Origin: Chlorobiota bacterium
GTDB lineage: Bacteria; Bacteroidota; Bacteroidia; Bacteroidales; JAADJA01
Assembly (NCBI GenBank): GCA_013151015.1
Contig: JAADJA010000045.1
Span: 1-48,260, forward strand
Reading direction: 5' to 3'
Length of the DNA stretch: 48,260 bases
Part shown: piece after piece, positions 1 to 8,700 of the stretch
Numbering within the stretch: the stretch's first letter is position 1
How the letters are laid out: each line of letters starts with the position of its first letter
Notes under the pieces: generated by a model
Told to the model about the DNA's origin: nothing
Seen by the model: the letters and a program-made list of their open reading frames with translations, nothing else
The model's database searches: none
Made by a program: the position numbers and the translations under genes

Positions 1-13
1 CCAAAACACCAAC

Positions 14-170
14 AAGGGGCAACGCCCCTTGAAACGGCAATTATGTGACAAGCCCTGAAAGGGCGCAAGAAAAGCGAAGGACAATGGCTTGCGCCCTTTC
101 AGGGCTTTTTTCCCTTTGCGCAGTATCATTGGGCGATGCCCAATTTTGTTGCCCCAACCCCTTTGGGGTT
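14..170. repeat. Cluster of REP-like palindromes
   Basis: Four perfect inverted repeats follow one another. Arms 14-20/24-30 have a 3-base loop. Arms 50-69/88-107 are 20 bases each with an 18-base loop and are followed by T6. Arms 128-134/138-144 have a 3-base loop, and arms 156-161/165-170 a 3-base loop. The words GCCCTGAAAGGGC and GGGCGATGCCC resemble palindromes dispersed in Bacteroidota intergenic DNA (from memory). The 50-111 hairpin could also terminate transcription arriving from the left. Confidence 0.7.
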
Positions 171-183
171 CTCCGATGATGCT

Positions 184-426
184 TCAATACCGGTCTGTTG
201 TTGGGTAAATGTGCTGATAATATCGGCTTCTATGTTCTGTTTTTGAATAAGTGGATGGAGATTTGTCGTACACCCTTTTAAACCGGATGCAGCTTTTGCC
301 CATATCCAATTTGTATTTTGCATGTTTTTGATATTCTTTAACGAACCAATCCTGTATATCATTTCTGGTGTAAATCCCCATATGGTAAAGGGAGATTTTT
401 AAGATATTCAGAAACCGTATTTGCAT
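184..426 (-). pseudogene. DUF1801 (YdhG-like) protein remnant
   Basis: This is the C-terminal half of a DUF1801-family protein. The segment LYHMGIYTRND followed by LDMGKSCIRFKR is the conserved core of the family, in which the lysine/glycine/cysteine block is near invariant. Intact members are about 120-150 residues. Here only about 50 recognisable residues remain: the N-terminal half is missing, and the sequence after RFKR drifts out of the family pattern, with no frame restoring a normal C-terminus. The fragment sits beside a palindrome cluster, which may have been involved in the loss. Family function is poorly known. I read it as a decayed gene; a short functional ORF is unlikely. Confidence 0.6.
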
Positions 427-489
427 AAATTTCCATAGGTTTGAAATGATTCCATACTAATGATTATACTATTTAGTTGTCTTTCTTTC

Positions 490-897
490 TTATTCTTTCG
501 TGAATGCAGAATCAGCCGGTTCCCAAAGTTCAATCTTGTTCCCTTCCGGATCAAGGATGTGGATGAATTTTCCATAATCATAGGATTCAAGGCTGTCCAG
601 AATTTTGACCCCGGAAGACTTCAATTGTTCGATTAGTCCTTCTATATTTTCAACCCGGTAATTTATCATGAAATCTTTTTCGGAAGGATTAAAATATTTT
701 GTGTTATCGGGAAAAGGGCTCCACTGCAAATAGGTTTTCTGCTCTGGGTTATTGGTATCGCGGGATTCAAACATGGAACCATATTCATCCGTTTTTATCC
801 CCAGGTTTTGTTGGTACCACTCTTTTACAGTTGCAGTGTCCTTGCATTTGAAGAATACTCCTCCTATACCGGTTACTTTTCCTTTTTTATTATCCAT
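490..897 (-). CDS. VOC (glyoxalase/bleomycin-resistance) family protein
   Basis: A 135-residue single-copy VOC domain protein of the size usual for small glyoxalase-like enzymes, which act as dimers in the cytoplasm. Two beta-alpha-beta-beta-beta modules are visible: GGVFFKCKDTATVKEWYQQN opens the first, and the second ends in ILDPEGNKIELWEP, the family's typical C-terminal signature with the metal-ligand glutamate. The start is the ATG followed by DNKKGKVTGIGG. It stands alone, with palindromes and a dead gene downstream and 130 bases separating it from purM. The substrate cannot be told. Relatives include lactoylglutathione lyases and resistance proteins, so only the fold assignment is firm. 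Confidence 0.85.
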   Translation of the reverse strand: MDNKKGKVTGIGGVFFKCKDTATVKEWYQQNLGIKTDEYGSMFESRDTNNPEQKTYLQWSPFPDNTKYFNPSEKDFMINYRVENIEGLIEQLKSSGVKILDSLESYDYGKFIHILDPEGNKIELWEPADSAFTKE

Positions 898-1030
898 TGT
901 TATTATGTTGGTTGAATTTATAAGTACATCAGGTAAAAACCCGATACCTGAATAAATTTAACACGAAAAACAGGGATTTGTTTACCGTTTTGGGGTTAAG
1001 GAAATGGATGATAAAAAAAAAGGAAATACT

Positions 1031-2200
1031 TTAGTCGTAATTAAACTCCCCAAATTCTGATTGGATAAGCAATGATTTGTTTTCGGCTTTTTTACAAAAG
1101 CCTACGATACGGGCATCAACATTAAAACTGTCTGAAATCTGGATGATTTCGTTCGCAATTTTTCTGGGGACATAGATTTCCATACGGTGCCCCATATTGA
1201 AAACCCTGTACATTTCGCCATAAGATGTCCCCGATTCTTTTCTGATCATTTCAAATAAAGGGGGGGGCGGAAACATATTGTCTTTGGTAATGGCCAGGTT
1301 TTCCACGAAATTCAGGACCTTCGTCTGTGCGCCCCCGCTGCAGTGGATCATCCCATTGATTTGGTTGCGGAAGTATTTCAAAACCTCTTTTATAATGGGT
1401 GCATAGGTACGTGTAGGGGAGAGGACAAGCTTTCCTGTGGCAATCCCTTCCATATTTGATTTATCGGTCAGTTTTTGGCTTCCTGAATAAATGAGCTCGG
1501 GAGGAATGCCCGGGTCAAAGCTTTCGGGAAATCTATCTGCAAGGCTTTTATTGAAGACATCGTGCCTGGCGGAGGTCAGGCCGTTACTTCCCATTCCGCC
1601 ATTATACTCTTTTTCGTAAGATGCCTGGCCGAAAGAAGCAAGCCCGACAATTACATCGCCGTCCTGAATGTGGTTTTCGATTACATCCTTTCGCTTCATT
1701 CGTGCACTTACCGTTGAATCAACGATGATGGTTCGTACAAGGTCGCCCACATCAGCCGTTTCGCCCCCGGTGGAATAAATGCCAATTCCCAAATCCCTCA
1801 TTTCCTGAAGGAATTCTTCCGTTCCATTTATGATTGCCGAGATAACTTTTCCGGGAACCAGGTTCTTGTTTCTCCCAATGGTGGACGACAAAAGGATATT
1901 ATCATATGCCCCGACACAAAGAAGGTCATCGAGGTTCATTACAATTGCATCCTGGGCAATACCTTTCCAAACATCAATATCGCCCGTCTCTTTCCAATAC
2001 ATATAGGCCAGGGAAGATTTTGTACCGGCTCCATCGGCGTGCATGATATTGCAGTAATCCTTGTCATTTCCCAGGATGTCAGGGATTATTTTACAGAAGG
2101 CATTTGGGAAAATACCCTTGTCGATGTTGCGGATGGCGTTATGTACATCTTCTTTTGATGCGGAAACCCCGCGCAGGCCATATCGGTTTTTTGAATCCAT
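1031..2200 (-). CDS. purM: Phosphoribosylformylglycinamidine cyclo-ligase (AIR synthetase)
   Basis: Converts formylglycinamidine ribonucleotide and ATP to aminoimidazole ribonucleotide in de novo purine synthesis. The 389-residue protein shows the PurM fold: HADGAGTKS at residues 54-62, NLDDLLCVGA at 89-98 and GGETAD at 145-150, all nucleotide-binding or active-site segments of the PurM/PurL superfamily. It is longer than enterobacterial PurM (about 345), which I recall as normal for the Bacteroidota form. The start is the ATG followed by DSKNRYGLRGV. It lies about 40 bases after the end of the ParE-like frame on the same strand, so read-through from the toxin-antitoxin genes is possible. No other purine gene is next to it. 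Confidence 0.9.
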   Translation of the reverse strand: MDSKNRYGLRGVSASKEDVHNAIRNIDKGIFPNAFCKIIPDILGNDKDYCNIMHADGAGTKSSLAYMYWKETGDIDVWKGIAQDAIVMNLDDLLCVGAYDNILLSSTIGRNKNLVPGKVISAIINGTEEFLQEMRDLGIGIYSTGGETADVGDLVRTIIVDSTVSARMKRKDVIENHIQDGDVIVGLASFGQASYEKEYNGGMGSNGLTSARHDVFNKSLADRFPESFDPGIPPELIYSGSQKLTDKSNMEGIATGKLVLSPTRTYAPIIKEVLKYFRNQINGMIHCSGGAQTKVLNFVENLAITKDNMFPPPPLFEMIRKESGTSYGEMYRVFNMGHRMEIYVPRKIANEIIQISDSFNVDARIVGFCKKAENKSLLIQSEFGEFNYD

Positions 2201-2240
2201 TTAGGGTTTTGTTGGTATGCTAAGGAATAAAATTGAAGCG

Positions 2241-2536
2241 TTAAATCCGTAATGATTCAGGATTGCTTCTCGTATCCTGTATTGTGATAATTTCCACTTC
2301 ATTTCCACTTATCTGATAATACAATGCATTATGTTCAGTTATGAAGCAACGCCAAATACCTTTTTTATACCTGACGCCTGATACATATATGGGTTGTGTT
2401 GTAAGTGCTGGACTTCATTATCCAATTTTTCCTTGAAATTAATTCTTACACTTTTTGGCCAATTATCATTTAAATATTGAAAAATATGATTCAGGTTCTT
2501 TTCCGCTCTGTCAGAAATTGTTATTTCATACTTCAT
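2241..2536 (-). pseudogene. parE: ParE/RelE-type toxin, frame split at an A6 run
   Basis: The first part starts at 2536 and reads MKYEITISDRAEKNL, a typical ParE/RelE N-terminus, but meets a stop at 2339. Shifting back one base at the run 2361-2366 continues the family pattern (IWRCFITEHNALYYQISGNE, then a tail ending DTRSNPESLRI) to a stop at 2241-2243, giving about 98 residues, the normal toxin size. The shift site reads A-AAA-AAG in the coding frame, a classical minus-one slippery heptamer. The start overlaps the stop of the antitoxin gene in an ATGA. ParE-family toxins act on gyrase, RelE on ribosome-bound mRNA; which applies is unknown. It may be a one-base deletion, a sequencing error or a programmed frameshift. 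Confidence 0.75.
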
Positions 2537-2763
2537 TGTTCGTATTTCGATATTGCTTTATCAAAACTTTGTTTTCTTCCGTGTTTCAAATCAGTTAGTC
2601 CGGCTTCAATATCGTTTCTTTGCCACTCATTCAGCGTAATCCAAAAATCAGTTTCGTTTTTATGGGTATTTTGGATCAAGTGCTGATAAAACTGCAACAA
2701 TTTATTCTCTCCCAGACTATCAATATACCTGAACAATTCCAATTTTATTTCTGCTGCTTCCAT
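2533..2763 (-). CDS. Antitoxin of a ParE/RelE-type module
   Basis: A 76-residue acidic/helical protein whose stop overlaps the start of the ParE-like toxin, the usual antitoxin-first order. The N-terminal helix (EAAEIKLELFRYIDSLGENK) and the middle WITLNEWQRNDIEAGLTDL match small addiction-module antitoxins, in which a tryptophan-containing segment precedes a helix that binds the toxin. It would neutralise the toxin and probably autoregulate the pair. It begins only 12 bases after the stop of the large OmpA-family gene on the same strand, so it may be co-transcribed with that gene. No DNA-binding motif is obvious by eye. Confidence 0.7.
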   Translation of the reverse strand: MEAAEIKLELFRYIDSLGENKLLQFYQHLIQNTHKNETDFWITLNEWQRNDIEAGLTDLKHGRKQSFDKAISKYEQ

Positions 2764-2775
2764 AGTAGTTGCTGA

Positions 2776-5250
2776 TTATTTTTCAAAGATCATTTCCATT
2801 TTTTCCTCATCTATGGTGTATTTCCCTATCAATGAGAAAGTGGATTCATCCAAATAAAAACCCCTGGAGAGTTTATGGCTGACCGTTACTTCAAAAAGTG
2901 TAATGGAATTTTTATCGATTTTCAGTTCTTCAACAAGGAAAACCGCTTTGTCGGCGATACTTGAATTGGCAAGGATTTCATTGGGGTCGCCTGCAAAATC
3001 ACCTTTGCTGATTGCCCCGTCCCGCAAGAGGTTGAGTGCATCCTCAAGTGCGATAAAGGGTCTGCTCAGGCGTTTGTCGATATAAACCGTGATCGGGTAT
3101 CCGTTCACCTCACATTTAACACCAAAATTCCCTTTTTCGTCTTTGTATAGCTTTACCTTGTCTTGTTCCGCTTCAGGATTGACAACGATGTCAATCTTGG
3201 GGGCGATAACATCTTCAATTTTTTGTTTCGGCACAAAGTCGTTTCGTAGTACCGAAAATTCTGACCGCCTGTTCAATTGATGGGCAAACTCTTTTATTTC
3301 ATTTGATTTTAGGGAATTGATAAAATCTTCGTTGAGTACATTGCCCGAATCCAAGACAACGACACCGTTCAAAGAATAGTTCTTGAGAAGTGTCCTTGGG
3401 GATCTTTCACCATAACCCTTGGCAACAAGCCTTTCTGGATCGATACCGCGCAAGATCAGGTAATCCACAACGGATTGTGCCCGCTTTTGTGAAAGGATAT
3501 CGTTTTTCTCGTCCGTATCCCTTGAGTCGGTATGGGATGCCAGTTCAACTACGAGTGTGGGGTTTTCGTCAAGGGTTTGGATCAATCCCTGTAGCGAATC
3601 CTGGTACTGGGGCTTTAAATCCCATTTGGCTAGATCATAGAGGATTTCAGGAAGAACGATTGGCTTTTTAGGAATGGGTTCAAGAACGAAATCGTGAATA
3701 AAGTCCTTGCTTCGTTCCACGCCCACCGTTGTTTCCGAACCACGGGCAGTAAAATACCCATCCTGTGTAACAGCAAGCTCATAGGTTGTTTTTGGCCTGA
3801 ACTGCTTCTTGGTAAATTCATACCTTCCGATGGAATTGGTTTTCCCCACAATGGATGTACCATCAGAACCAACCATTGTAATCGTGGCGCCTTCCACAAA
3901 TTGCAAAGTCCGGTCATCCTTTACAACACCAGATAGCGTAAATTCGACTGGAGGTACGATAAAATACCATATGTCATCGGAGCCTTTGCTGCGAAAGTTT
4001 CCTTCCATTTTCCGGTTGGACGAAAAGAAACCTTCTTCTTCGGCCTCGGGGTTGAAAATAATTCCATAGTCATCGGCATTGGTATTCATGGGATATCCAA
4101 GATTGACAGGGATTCCCCATTCTTTGCCTTTTAATGTTGATTTGAAAATGTCAAGTCCGCCCATGCCCACATGCCCGTTGGATGCAAAATACAAAACAGT
4201 GTCCGAACGGAGGAAAGGGAAATATTCGTCTTCCGGTGTGTTCACCTGAGGGCCCAAATTCTTTGCCAACCCAAATTCATCTGATTTTGATTTTCTTTTG
4301 GCGTACCACAAATCCCTTCCGCCATATCCATTTGGAAAATCAGCAACAAAAATAATCAAACGGCCATCTTCGGAAAGGGTGGGGGAGCCAATGGTCGAAG
4401 TACTGTCGCCACCAAGCGGCACAATTTCGGGATCACCATAATTCCGCCCCATTTTTTTTGCTTCATAAATATGGCAGCCCGATACCGCATTTTTTGCATT
4501 TCCACAGCGTGTAAAATAAAGTGTGGTAAAACGGCTGTTCATGGTGGCATTGCCTTCATTGGTTTCTGTATTGATCTTCCCTTCGGTATCAATCAGGTTG
4601 GGTGTGCTCCATTCCCCTTTTACATCTTGCCGTGTATAGTATAGGTCGGTAAAACTTTGCCCTGTCCATTCATCTTCTTTTTTTCCGGTAGAACCTTCCC
4701 GGTTTGAGGTAAATATCAGGTCGTTGTAATTATCGCTTGCATAGGCCGGTGCATAATCCATTTCCCTGGAATTGACCCCTTTTAATTGGCCAATTTGGTG
4801 GTTTGTCGGGTGTTCGACCCACTCCTTCTGCATTTTGCACGACTTCAGCCCATCCTGTCCACGAGGGTCATCAGGCCTTAATTTAATATAAGCCTCAAAC
4901 TGGACAATGGCTTCATCGTATTTTTGGTTCATCTTCAACATATTGCCATAGTGAAGCAACACGACCGGTTCGTCTTTGTAATATTTTGTCCTTACCAGGC
5001 TTTTGTAAGTGGGCTCGGCTCTTTTCGGATTGTTCATCAGCCGGTAACATTCGGCCATCTGAAACCGGATCTGGTTTTTCATGTTCCGGTCTTTAGCTTT
5101 TGAATAGGCCTTTTTGTACTTATCAACGGCAATGGCATATTTTTGATCTTCAAAATCACGGTCAGCGGCATCCGTAATGTTTCTTTGGGCAGATAGCCCA
5201 ATTGAAAAAAGGATTCCAATTGCGAAAAGAATGTATTTTTTGTTCAACAT
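2776..5250 (-). CDS. TPR/PD40/OmpA protein with retropepsin-like tail
   Basis: An 824-residue exported protein, signal peptide about 1-21 (ending LSAQ). In order: TPR repeats (about 25-145), a PD40/beta-propeller region with repeated ADFPNGYGGRDLWY-like blades (160-430), a carboxypeptidase-regulatory-like domain (445-540) and an OmpA peptidoglycan-binding domain (from about 545, SHTDSRDTDEKN) with an insertion of about 45 residues before its last strand (HQLNRRSEF). This is the architecture of PorE, which ties the type IX secretion machinery to peptidoglycan. Unusually, about 126 more residues (699-824) follow. They align by eye with the retropepsin-like domain of Bacteroidota aspartyl proteases, but the catalytic DTGAS is replaced by DKRLS (725-729). 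A TACTTTTG promoter box lies just upstream. Confidence 0.85.
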   Translation of the reverse strand: MLNKKYILFAIGILFSIGLSAQRNITDAADRDFEDQKYAIAVDKYKKAYSKAKDRNMKNQIRFQMAECYRLMNNPKRAEPTYKSLVRTKYYKDEPVVLLHYGNMLKMNQKYDEAIVQFEAYIKLRPDDPRGQDGLKSCKMQKEWVEHPTNHQIGQLKGVNSREMDYAPAYASDNYNDLIFTSNREGSTGKKEDEWTGQSFTDLYYTRQDVKGEWSTPNLIDTEGKINTETNEGNATMNSRFTTLYFTRCGNAKNAVSGCHIYEAKKMGRNYGDPEIVPLGGDSTSTIGSPTLSEDGRLIIFVADFPNGYGGRDLWYAKRKSKSDEFGLAKNLGPQVNTPEDEYFPFLRSDTVLYFASNGHVGMGGLDIFKSTLKGKEWGIPVNLGYPMNTNADDYGIIFNPEAEEEGFFSSNRKMEGNFRSKGSDDIWYFIVPPVEFTLSGVVKDDRTLQFVEGATITMVGSDGTSIVGKTNSIGRYEFTKKQFRPKTTYELAVTQDGYFTARGSETTVGVERSKDFIHDFVLEPIPKKPIVLPEILYDLAKWDLKPQYQDSLQGLIQTLDENPTLVVELASHTDSRDTDEKNDILSQKRAQSVVDYLILRGIDPERLVAKGYGERSPRTLLKNYSLNGVVVLDSGNVLNEDFINSLKSNEIKEFAHQLNRRSEFSVLRNDFVPKQKIEDVIAPKIDIVVNPEAEQDKVKLYKDEKGNFGVKCEVNGYPITVYIDKRLSRPFIALEDALNLLRDGAISKGDFAGDPNEILANSSIADKAVFLVEELKIDKNSITLFEVTVSHKLSRGFYLDESTFSLIGKYTIDEEKMEMIFEK

Positions 5251-5275
5251 AAATGAGATGTGTTAAATTCGACCA

Positions 5276-5283
5276 CAAAAGTA
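5276..5283 (-). promoter_or_regulatory. Candidate -7 box upstream of the OmpA-family gene
   Basis: On the minus strand this reads TACTTTTG, matching the Bacteroidota TAnnTTTG -7 element, 25 bases upstream of the start codon. No TTTG lies at the right distance for a -33 element, so the assignment rests on one box. Confidence 0.4.
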
Positions 5284-5351
5284 ATAATTCCAATTCAAAA
5301 CGATTTCCGGTTATTTTTATTACACATCCTGAACCATTTTGAAAAATCGCC

Positions 5352-5681
5352 TTAAACCTTGTCCGAAGGCTTATTTACATTGCCTGTTGTGGCTTTTGTT
5401 TTGTTTGTGCCGGGATTGTTCGCAGCTGATGCTGGCTTCGTCTTTAGTGGATCATTCAGGTCAATACCAATATCCACGTTTAAATCTTTTTTGAGATTGC
5501 CGGTTTCACGGGTGATTTCCTTTTTAATCTCCTCAGTTGCCCTTCGGAACTCATTGATGGTTTTGCCGAGTTTCCTCGCAAGCTCAGGAATCTTCTTTGG
5601 CCCCAAAATAAGGTAAATGGCGAGTACGATTATAAAAATCTCACCTCCACTGATATTAAAGAATAATAGGAAATTGTTCAT
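5352..5681 (-). CDS. tatA: Sec-independent protein translocase TatA/TatB
   Basis: A 109-residue membrane protein of the twin-arginine translocation system, which exports folded proteins. Residues 1-25 form the single membrane helix (FIIVLAIYLILGPKKIPELA), with the hallmark FGPKKLP-like hinge read here as LGPKKIP. An amphipathic helix (ARKLGKTINEFRRATEEIKKEI) follows, then a Lys/Asn/Thr-rich tail likely to be disordered. The length is closer to TatA; Bacteroidota usually encode several TatA/B-like proteins, so the A/B split is not certain. tatC is not adjacent. It lies downstream of secDF but has its own promoter embedded in the secDF terminator. Confidence 0.88.
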   Translation of the reverse strand: MNNFLLFFNISGGEIFIIVLAIYLILGPKKIPELARKLGKTINEFRRATEEIKKEITRETGNLKKDLNVDIGIDLNDPLKTKPASAANNPGTNKTKATTGNVNKPSDKV

Positions 5682-5697
5682 CGTTTTAAATTCACAA

Positions 5698-5726
5698 CAA
5701 AATTAATAAAAAAAAGCCTCCACAAA
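5698..5726 (-). promoter_or_regulatory. tatA promoter
   Basis: On the minus strand a TTTG (5726 to 5723), a 17-base spacer and TAATTTTG (5705 to 5698) give a full match to the Bacteroidota -33/-7 promoter. It lies 17 bases upstream of the tatA start, and the TTTG falls in the loop of the secDF terminator hairpin. Confidence 0.6.
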
Positions 5727-5737
5727 GGGAGACTTTT
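5708..5737 (-). terminator. Rho-independent terminator of secDF
   Basis: Read on the minus strand, a 9-base-pair stem (5736-5728 with 5721-5713, one G-U pair) closes a 6-base loop and is followed by T8 (5715 to 5708). It begins about 29 bases after the secDF stop. Confidence 0.75.
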
Positions 5738-5765
5738 AGTATAGGGTGAATTTTCATTTCATTTT

Positions 5766-8700
5766 TTATTTCTTCTTGCGCGATTTCCCTTTAGCAGGCA
5801 ATAATTCCTCTTTGTTCTTTTTCAAACCAATCAGATCAAATGAAATCGGGCTGGCCGTAAAGAGCGATGAATAAGTACCAACGAGCACACCAACAAGAAG
5901 GGCAAAAGTAAACCCGCGGATAACTTCACCTCCAAAGATGAAGATCGTCAACAATACGACCAGGGTGGTTCCCGAAGTATTGATGGTCCTTGCCAATGTG
6001 CTGTTCAGGGCTGCGTTCATGTTGTCCTGTAAACTTGTTTTGCGGTGCAGTCCCGTAAATTCACGGATACGGTCAAAAATAATCACCGTGTCATTTATCG
6101 AGTATCCAATAATCGTAAGGATGGCCGCAATAAATGCCTGGTCGATCTCAAGGTTGAACGGCAGGAAGTTGTACAGCATCGAGAACAACCCAACTGTGAT
6201 AATCGTATCGTGGAACAGTGCAAGTACACCACCCAGTCCGTATTGCCATTTCTTAAACCTCACGGCAATATATATAAAGATAACGATAAGCGCAAAGAAA
6301 ACGGCCATTACCGCCCTGTTACGTATATCGTCCGCAATGGTCGGCCCCACTTTCTGTGAACTAAGTATCCCAAGCAATTTACTCTCGGTTTCTTTGTCCG
6401 AGCTGAAATCGCCATAAGTGATAGCTTGGTTTTTATAGAATTGTTTCACCCCTTCAAATATCCGGGTTTGGATAATCGAATCTACGTTCAGTTCATTATC
6501 GTCAATAAGGAAACTGGTCGTGATCTTTACCTGTCTGTCGGGGCCAAAAGTTTTAACCTCTGGTGTTGATTTTTGTCCATCATCCGAAATGAATGTATTT
6601 GAAAGTGCGTCCCTGATATCCGTTGTTTTTACCGATTGGTCGAAACGGATAACATAGGTACGGCCACCTTTAAAGTCAACACCGTAATTCAAGCCCCTGA
6701 TGGCGAGGGAGGCAATACTTGCAACAATCAAAAAGCCTGAAATAAAATAGGCTATTTTCCGCATTCCAATAAAATTGAAATTAACCTTTGAGAAAGCGTC
6801 TTTCGTAAAGTTGTTGGCAAAGTTCACAGTTTTGTTGGTATTCAAGGCCCATGTGAAAATCAGGCGGGAAATGAAAATTGCCGAGAACAATGAAGATAGG
6901 ATACCTATGATAAGTGTTGTCGCAAATCCCTGAACAGGTCCTGAGCCAAACACAAACAATACTATACCTGTTAGCAATGTGGTAACGTTACCATCGATAA
7001 TGGCAGAATAGGCATTACTGTAACCATCGGCAATGGCAAGTCTCATCCCTTTACCGGCCCGTACTTCTTCCTTGATACGTTCGTAAATAATTACGTTCGC
7101 ATCCACCGCCATACCGAGTGTAAGCACGATACCCGCAATACCAGGTAGTGTTAGTACCGCCCCAAAGGATGCCAGTACGCCAAACAAAAAGAATATGTTG
7201 GTGATCAAAGCAAGGTCGGCAACCCATCCGGCACGGTTGTAATAAAATATCATATACAACAACACGAGGATAAAGGCGATAACGAAAGACCAAAGTCCCG
7301 CGCTTACAGCTTCTTTACCAAGTGATGGCCCTACAACTTCTTCTTCGACAATGCGTGCACGAGCAGGAAGTTTACCTGCTTTCAGGATGTTTGCAAGGTC
7401 TTTCGCTTCGTCCACCTGCATATCGCCACCCGAGATAGATGACTGTCCGTTGGGGATTTCGCCGTTTACGTTCGGGAACGAATAAACATATCCATCGAGG
7501 ATAATGGCAATTTGCCTTCCAATGTTTTCGCCGGTCAAACGTTTCCAGGTTTTTGCACCTTCCGAATCCATTGACATGGAGACTTCCACGCGGCCATTGT
7601 TGTCGTAATCCTGACGGGCATCGGTAATCACTTCACCGCCCATGGATGCTTTTCCTTCCCTTGTGGCTTTTAAACCAACCAGTTCCAATACGTTTTCTCC
7701 TTCAATCCGGGGTTTGCTCGTCCATGCAAATTTTAAATCCCTTGGGAAAGCACTGTTTACCTCCTTCAGCAATTTATTGACCTTGGCCGTATCTTTGATG
7801 GCGGCGTATCCCATCACAGCTGATTGCCCTGGATAATATTGTCCGTCTTTTTGGTTTTTTACATAGGCCGGGTTCAGGTATGCGTACAAAGGGTTCTTTT
7901 TGGCATACTCTTCAAAGTTCTGGTCTTCCTGGTTTACTCCTGAAGTATCGCTTTCCAGTTGTTTTAAGAGGGATGACTCAGTTGTGTCGGCCTCTGTTGT
8001 CATGGTGCTGTCGCTTGCCCCATTTGCTGTGTCCTCCAATGCGCTTTTGTCAGCATTGTTCAGGTCATCTGTTTTTTCAAGTTCCTCAATGGCTTCTTCT
8101 TTGTTCAGGGTTTTTTGCAAACGGGTGTTTGCTTCTGCAAAGTATTGATACACTTCACTGAATTTATAGGTTTCCCAAAATTCGAGTTTTGCCGTTCCCT
8201 GTAAAAGTTTCCTTACCCTGTCAGGGTCTTTGATTCCCGGTAGTTCAACCAAGACCCTGCTTGAGGAAGCGATTTTTTGGATGTTGGGCTGTGCAACCCC
8301 AAAATGGTCGATACGGGTGCGGAGGATGTTGAACGTACGGTCGAAAGCGCCATCGCTTTCTTTTCTTATCATATCCAGAACTTCGGCATTGGTAGAGTTT
8401 GCATTGATGCCTTTGTCCTTGAATTCAAATAGGAATATGGAAGCAAGGCTGAAATTAGGGTCGGTTTCTTCGATGGCCTTGCCGAACAATGTCACAAAAT
8501 CATCCTGGCTGTTTTTTTGCATTTCATATGCCCTTGCCATTGCTTTTCTGAAAACGGGGTTTTGGCTGTTGCCCGATAATCCGTTTACGATATCACCAAT
8601 GGAAACTTCAAGGGTCACGTTCATCCCACCTTTCAGGTCGAGCCCAAGGTTGATTTCACGTTCTTTACATTCTTTATAGGTATATTTCCTAATAAGGATA

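Noticed and set aside
3390-4069. Open frames opposite the OmpA-family gene
   Set aside because: They are antisense shadows of a gene with clear domains and show no family pattern.
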